DNA of 64,000 nucleotides from Candidatus Gastranaerophilales bacterium. GTDB lineage: Bacteria > Cyanobacteriota > Vampirovibrionia > Gastranaerophilales > Gastranaerophilaceae. This document shows positions 60,845 to 64,000 of the stretch, piece after piece; the first letter of the stretch is position 1, and every line of letters starts with the position of its first letter. The DNA lies in NCBI GenBank assembly GCA_947624325.1, contig CANQJT010000001.1, positions 434,001-498,000 of the forward strand. Direction: 5' to 3'. The translations under genes were made by a program, and so were the position numbers. The notes under the pieces were generated by a model. The model was not told the DNA's origin. It saw only the letters and a program-made list of their open reading frames with translations, and searched no databases.

Positions 60845-61714
60845 ATGAATTTAAAAAAGATATTTTCTGTCATAATAATTTTATTTTTATTTAGTTTAAA
60901 AGCAGAAGCAATAAAAATAGGTCTAAAAACAGATGCAAAAGAAATTAAAATTGCATCTTCCGTACCTGCTCAGATTTATGACGGATTTAAAGATAAATTA
61001 TTATATGAAATTACTCCGATGAAGGTATATGAGTTTAACAGAAAAGGAAATCAATTATCTATTGTAATAAACAAAAAAGATGTAGGATTAGGAACAAATC
61101 AAGTTATAATACGAACAAAAAAAACCGGTTATCTGTGTTCCAAAAGAGCCTGGTATCGGGGTGATTTTATTATAAACAATATGGGTTCAGGCTTAACATT
61201 AATAAACAACGTACCATTAGAAGACTATTTGAAAGGTGTAGTTCCTTCAGAAATGCCTTCTAAGTGGAATGAAGAAGCATTAAAAGCTCAGGCAATTGCA
61301 GCAAGAAGTTATGCTGTTGCAACAAGAAACGCAGGTAAACATGCATCTAAAGGGTTTGACCTTGTTGATACTACAGCAGATCAAGTATATGGCGGAGCCA
61401 GTGCCGAAAAACCTTCCACTACAAAAGCCGTAAAAGATACTAAAGGAATTGTTCTTGTTCAGGATAAAAAAGTTTTACCGACATACTACCACGCAAGTTC
61501 AGGCGGACAAACAAAAGTTTGGAACTCCGGCAGTTCGTTTCTTCAATCTGTTCCTTCTTTTGACACAGACACTAAGAAAAACGGACACGGAGTGGGTATG
61601 AGCCAGCACGGTGCAAATAATTTAGCGGCACAAGGTTTAAATGCATATCAAATACTTAATTATTTTTATAAAGATTTTAAATTTGCAAAACTCTCTGATA
61701 ATTGGGACATTTAA
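60845..61714 (+). CDS. SpoIID/LytB-family protein, compact form
   Basis: 289 residues with a signal peptide (1-22). SpoIID-type proteins are lytic transglycosylases that act on peptidoglycan stripped of stem peptides. Seen: LEDYLKGVVPSEMPSKWNEE (125-144, Glu136 as candidate acid), ALKAQAIAARSYAVA, TTADQVYGG, YYHASSGGQT (214-223), NGHGVGMSQHGANNLAAQG (247-265). The stretch normally separating the last two motifs, about 80-100 residues, is almost absent here (QSVPSFDTDTKK). It is divergent from the flagellar operon and convergent with the glycosyltransferase. Confidence 0.9.
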   Translation: MNLKKIFSVIIILFLFSLKAEAIKIGLKTDAKEIKIASSVPAQIYDGFKDKLLYEITPMKVYEFNRKGNQLSIVINKKDVGLGTNQVIIRTKKTGYLCSKRAWYRGDFIINNMGSGLTLINNVPLEDYLKGVVPSEMPSKWNEEALKAQAIAARSYAVATRNAGKHASKGFDLVDTTADQVYGGASAEKPSTTKAVKDTKGIVLVQDKKVLPTYYHASSGGQTKVWNSGSSFLQSVPSFDTDTKKNGHGVGMSQHGANNLAAQGLNAYQILNYFYKDFKFAKLSDNWDI

Positions 61715-61717
61715 TTA

Positions 61718-63241
61718 TTAATTATATACTTTATACAAATATGTCCCCATATAATTATTATTATATATTTTTTGGTAATTTTTTTTATTTTTTATCAGAT
61801 ATTCCTCAATAAAATTTGCTTTTGGTGATTCTATAAAATGTTTTCTATATTGCCCCATTATCCAAGTGTTTGTATTTTCTCTACAGTTTTCTAAATATTT
61901 TATCGTTACTTCTTTGCTGTCATCATCAAAATTATATATTTTGTATTTATATTTTTTATCTATTCCAAATATTTTTGAATAAACCTTAATATAGGCTTGA
62001 AACCCAAAATGAGTTAGTATTTCATCATTTTCTTGATTATAATTTTCTATAAGATATTTTAGTTCTTTTTTAATTTCTTTTCTATCTTCTAAAGTATTAA
62101 AATATGATATCATATCAATTATTTGGTTTTCTGATTTATTTATATAAGGTATTTGGTATAAGTTCATACTATAAACCATAATAACAATTAATAATATATT
62201 CAAATAATATTTTAATTTGTTATTTAAAAAATAGTTTATATCAAAATTTTTAACCATAATGCATATAGTAATAGGATATAAAAATAATAAAAATCTGGGG
62301 TGTAGCGGATAAAGTTTCATAAGAGAACTAAAAATCACTAATAGTATTATCAACAAATATATTATACTTTCTCTTTTTTTCTTTATGATAAATACGGTTA
62401 TACCCGTCAATATAAGCAGTATTCTTGTAATTAGCACTGTTAATGTAATATTATCTGAATATATCTCTTTATAGTTGGCAAACAATTCAGGTATCTGATT
62501 AAATTGAAGTAAAAAATTTTCACTGGTACTCCAATAATCAACCAGAAAAGCATAATTATTAATATCAGAATAATACAAATATAATCCGGCAATCCCCCCC
62601 CCCATTCCTATCCAAATACAATTATAATTTATATGCCTTTCTTCAAACATTTTTGCAAAAACAATTGCAGGAATTATAAATATTGAAGGAAATGAAAGTA
62701 ATACAAATAACATTGAAATAATACCATACAATATTGCCTTGGAAGCTGATATTTTAAATAATTCAATTTTTTTATAAAGAAGAAGTAAAACAATACAAAG
62801 CAGAACATCCAATGAATATGGTTTACATTCTGCGCTGTAATATATTAAATAAGAACTTATTGAAAAAATTAAGAAACCCGTAATAATCCCTATTTGGTTT
62901 TTAATATTAGTTTTTAGAAAAATAAAAAATAAGGGTAACGAAATTAATCCTGCTATAAAAGAAATAAAACGAAGACTTAAAAGATTAAATCCTGCTATTT
63001 TTGTTATTAAAAATACTAAGCAACAAAACAGAGGAGGCGCTTTTTGATAATAATCCAATGGTAAAAACAGCTCCGGTAATTCTCTATTTACAAAAGATGA
63101 ACATAAAAGCATTTCATCCCAAAATAAAGGAATTTGAGCAGAATATAACTTAATTCTGCAATATATACCATATACTAATATAATCAACAAAATTATATAA
63201 AATATTAACTTAGGTATTAAAATTGTTTTTTTCATTTTCAA
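61718..63241 (-). CDS. phase-variable membrane glycosyltransferase (GT39/ArnT-like), ON
   Basis: 507 residues, 10-12 TM helices and a soluble C-terminal 110 residues: a GT-C fold enzyme. PLFWDEML (38-45, Asp42 and Glu43) is the acidic first loop of ArnT/PMT-like enzymes. SFPSIFIIPAIVFAK lies in the middle. The gene is intact although it runs through a G10 tract (plus-strand C10 at 62594-62603) that encodes part of GMGGGIAG near residue 212. Paralog of 16208-17735, which is out of frame. A change of one G would truncate this protein in its middle. Likely target is LPS or another surface glycan; sugar unknown. Confidence 0.87.
   Translation of the reverse strand: MKMKKTILIPKLIFYIILLIILVYGIYCRIKLYSAQIPLFWDEMLLCSSFVNRELPELFLPLDYYQKAPPLFCCLVFLITKIAGFNLLSLRFISFIAGLISLPLFFIFLKTNIKNQIGIITGFLIFSISSYLIYYSAECKPYSLDVLLCIVLLLLYKKIELFKISASKAILYGIISMLFVLLSFPSIFIIPAIVFAKMFEERHINYNCIWIGMGGGIAGLYLYYSDINNYAFLVDYWSTSENFLLQFNQIPELFANYKEIYSDNITLTVLITRILLILTGITVFIIKKKRESIIYLLIILLVIFSSLMKLYPLHPRFLLFLYPITICIMVKNFDINYFLNNKLKYYLNILLIVIMVYSMNLYQIPYINKSENQIIDMISYFNTLEDRKEIKKELKYLIENYNQENDEILTHFGFQAYIKVYSKIFGIDKKYKYKIYNFDDDSKEVTIKYLENCRENTNTWIMGQYRKHFIESPKANFIEEYLIKNKKNYQKIYNNNYMGTYLYKVYN
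62594..62603 (-). repeat. homopolymeric G10 tract (slipped-strand site)
   Basis: Ten Cs on the plus strand, ten Gs in the coding strand, inside the glycosyltransferase gene. In this sequence it is in frame. Its location in the protein (about residue 212) differs from the tract in the paralog (about residue 166), so the two tracts arose or were kept independently. Confidence 0.9.
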
Positions 63242-63373
63242 ATTATAAATATTTAAATTTAAAATATCAATAATTTATTTTTTATTACATTTTGTAAAGT
63301 TTTAATATATTTATTTAAAGAATATTAAAAGTTATGCCGATAAAATTAATGTTCAGGATATAGGAGAAATATT

Positions 63374-64000
63374 ATGGCATACATAGACAGAAACTACAAT
63401 TTCTTAAAATCAACAAGATATAAAAGATTTGAATTTATAAGACGCCAAATTATTAATAATACTAAAAATGCAATTAATAAAAGTATAGAATCAGCTAATG
63501 ATATTAGATTTATTAGTGTTTCTACTCCTGAAGAAAAACAACAAACAGTAAATACCGAAGCAAATACAGAAAACAATACAAATACTGCTAATGACGGGGT
63601 ATTAAGTTCAAATGATATTATAGAAAGTTACAACAGAGGGAATGTAACAAAATCAGACACTATTTCAACAATAGGTAATGAAACACCGTCACAAGCATCT
63701 GTTTCTTCTGAACCGGAAATTTCCCCTGCTGAAAATTATCAAAATAAACTTGAAGAATTACTAAATATATTTAAGGGTGAAAATGATACTTTAAAAGCTC
63801 AAAAAGCAAATGTTGACAATCTATATTCAATATTATATTCAAGCCTTCAAGACATTAATAGTTCTGATGCAGAAAAACTTAATGATTTTATAAAGAATAT
63901 AAATGACCAAGAAGAAATTTTAGATTCCCTTAAACAGACTCAATATTGCAAAACTGAACCGGGTTTAAGAGAATCTGCAAGCAAAGAAGAACAATTTCAA
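63374..64000 (+). CDS. partial hypothetical protein (C-terminus beyond window)
   Basis: Open frame from ATG 63374 to the window end, 209 codons, with AGGAG seven bases upstream. The N-terminus MAYIDRNYNFLKSTRYKRFE and a basic helix are followed by an Asn/Thr/Ser/Glu-rich, likely disordered stretch (residues 55-125) and then helical, coiled-coil-like sequence (YQNKLEELLNIFKGEN, VDNLYSILYSSLQDIN). No signal peptide or TM. Function unknown and the protein is incomplete. Confidence 0.7.
   Translation, partial: MAYIDRNYNFLKSTRYKRFEFIRRQIINNTKNAINKSIESANDIRFISVSTPEEKQQTVNTEANTENNTNTANDGVLSSNDIIESYNRGNVTKSDTISTIGNETPSQASVSSEPEISPAENYQNKLEELLNIFKGENDTLKAQKANVDNLYSILYSSLQDINSSDAEKLNDFIKNINDQEEILDSLKQTQYCKTEPGLRESASKEEQFQ

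Noticed and set aside
1-64000. tRNA, rRNA, CRISPR, prophage or insertion sequence
   Set aside because: No T-loop-like tRNA pattern, repeat-spacer array, integrase or transposase was seen on either strand.

Overview
The window looks like a chromosomal segment of a low-GC (roughly 30 percent by eye), Gram-negative-type, probably anaerobic and flagellated bacterium. LPS genes (lpxB, lpxI, kdsB, kdsC, kdsD), a basal-body operon, a 2-hydroxyacyl-CoA dehydratase-type activase and several lineage-specific protein styles (a short N-terminus containing VGFAKK, a protein starting MGLAASQ, a Pro/Gln-rich HEAT protein) together suggest a gut Gastranaerophilales (Melainabacteria/Vampirovibrionia) relative. 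That placement is inference; no 16S rRNA or other taxonomic marker was compared.

Layout. 1-5088 (minus): a partial GAF-like protein, lpxB-lpxI, a TSCPD protein, a PiT phosphate transporter with its DUF47 partner, and a FliA-like sigma factor. 5319-13472: a Pro/Gln-rich HEAT protein, an intergenic repeat, a degenerate HerA-like/Tudor protein, an asparaginase-family protein, the MGLAASQ-type protein, an acyl-CoA dehydratase activase and a large membrane protein. 13462-21682: a PLP-fold protein overlapping an orphan peptide-binding lipoprotein, a membrane glycosyltransferase broken at a C10 tract, miaB, a PRTase-like protein and another multi-membrane glycosyltransferase-like protein. 21777-31578 (plus): parvulin, aminopeptidase P, TrmH-type methyltransferase, a 41-residue ORF, argS, accD-accA-prmA-kdsB and two tandem CDF metal transporters. 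31579-42240: small hypotheticals, dapB, a YajQ protein, a secreted Pro-rich protein, rpsL-rpsG, an XRE regulator beside a 21-bp palindrome, rluD-like/lspA and an envelope-protein run, coaX, kdsD-kdsC. 42295-50400 (plus): a membrane protein with a duplicated C-terminal module, an M49-like metallopeptidase, a small lineage-type protein, dprA-topA-aroE. 50397-60671 (minus): one flagellar operon: flgF-like, flgG-like, flgB, flgC, SLT transglycosylase, fliE, fliF, fliG-like, fliH, flhA, fliI. 60845-64000: SpoIID-family protein, a second glycosyltransferase carrying a G10 tract but intact, and a partial ORF at the edge.

Most striking observation: the two paralogous membrane glycosyltransferases (16208-17735 and 61718-63241) each contain a run of exactly ten C/G in an otherwise AT-rich region. 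The first is out of frame. With nine Cs it would encode 508 residues and align without a gap, across the tract, to its 507-residue intact paralog. This is the signature of slipped-strand phase variation of surface glycans, one locus OFF and one ON in this sequence. Secondary points are a divergent FliG-like protein in the motor operon, a HerA-like protein without a recognisable P-loop, a candidate autoregulatory operator, a dispersed intergenic repeat, and a strong tendency for convergent genes to share or abut stop codons. No tRNA, rRNA, CRISPR array, prophage or insertion sequence was recognised, and no intergenic stretch exceeds about 300 bases.
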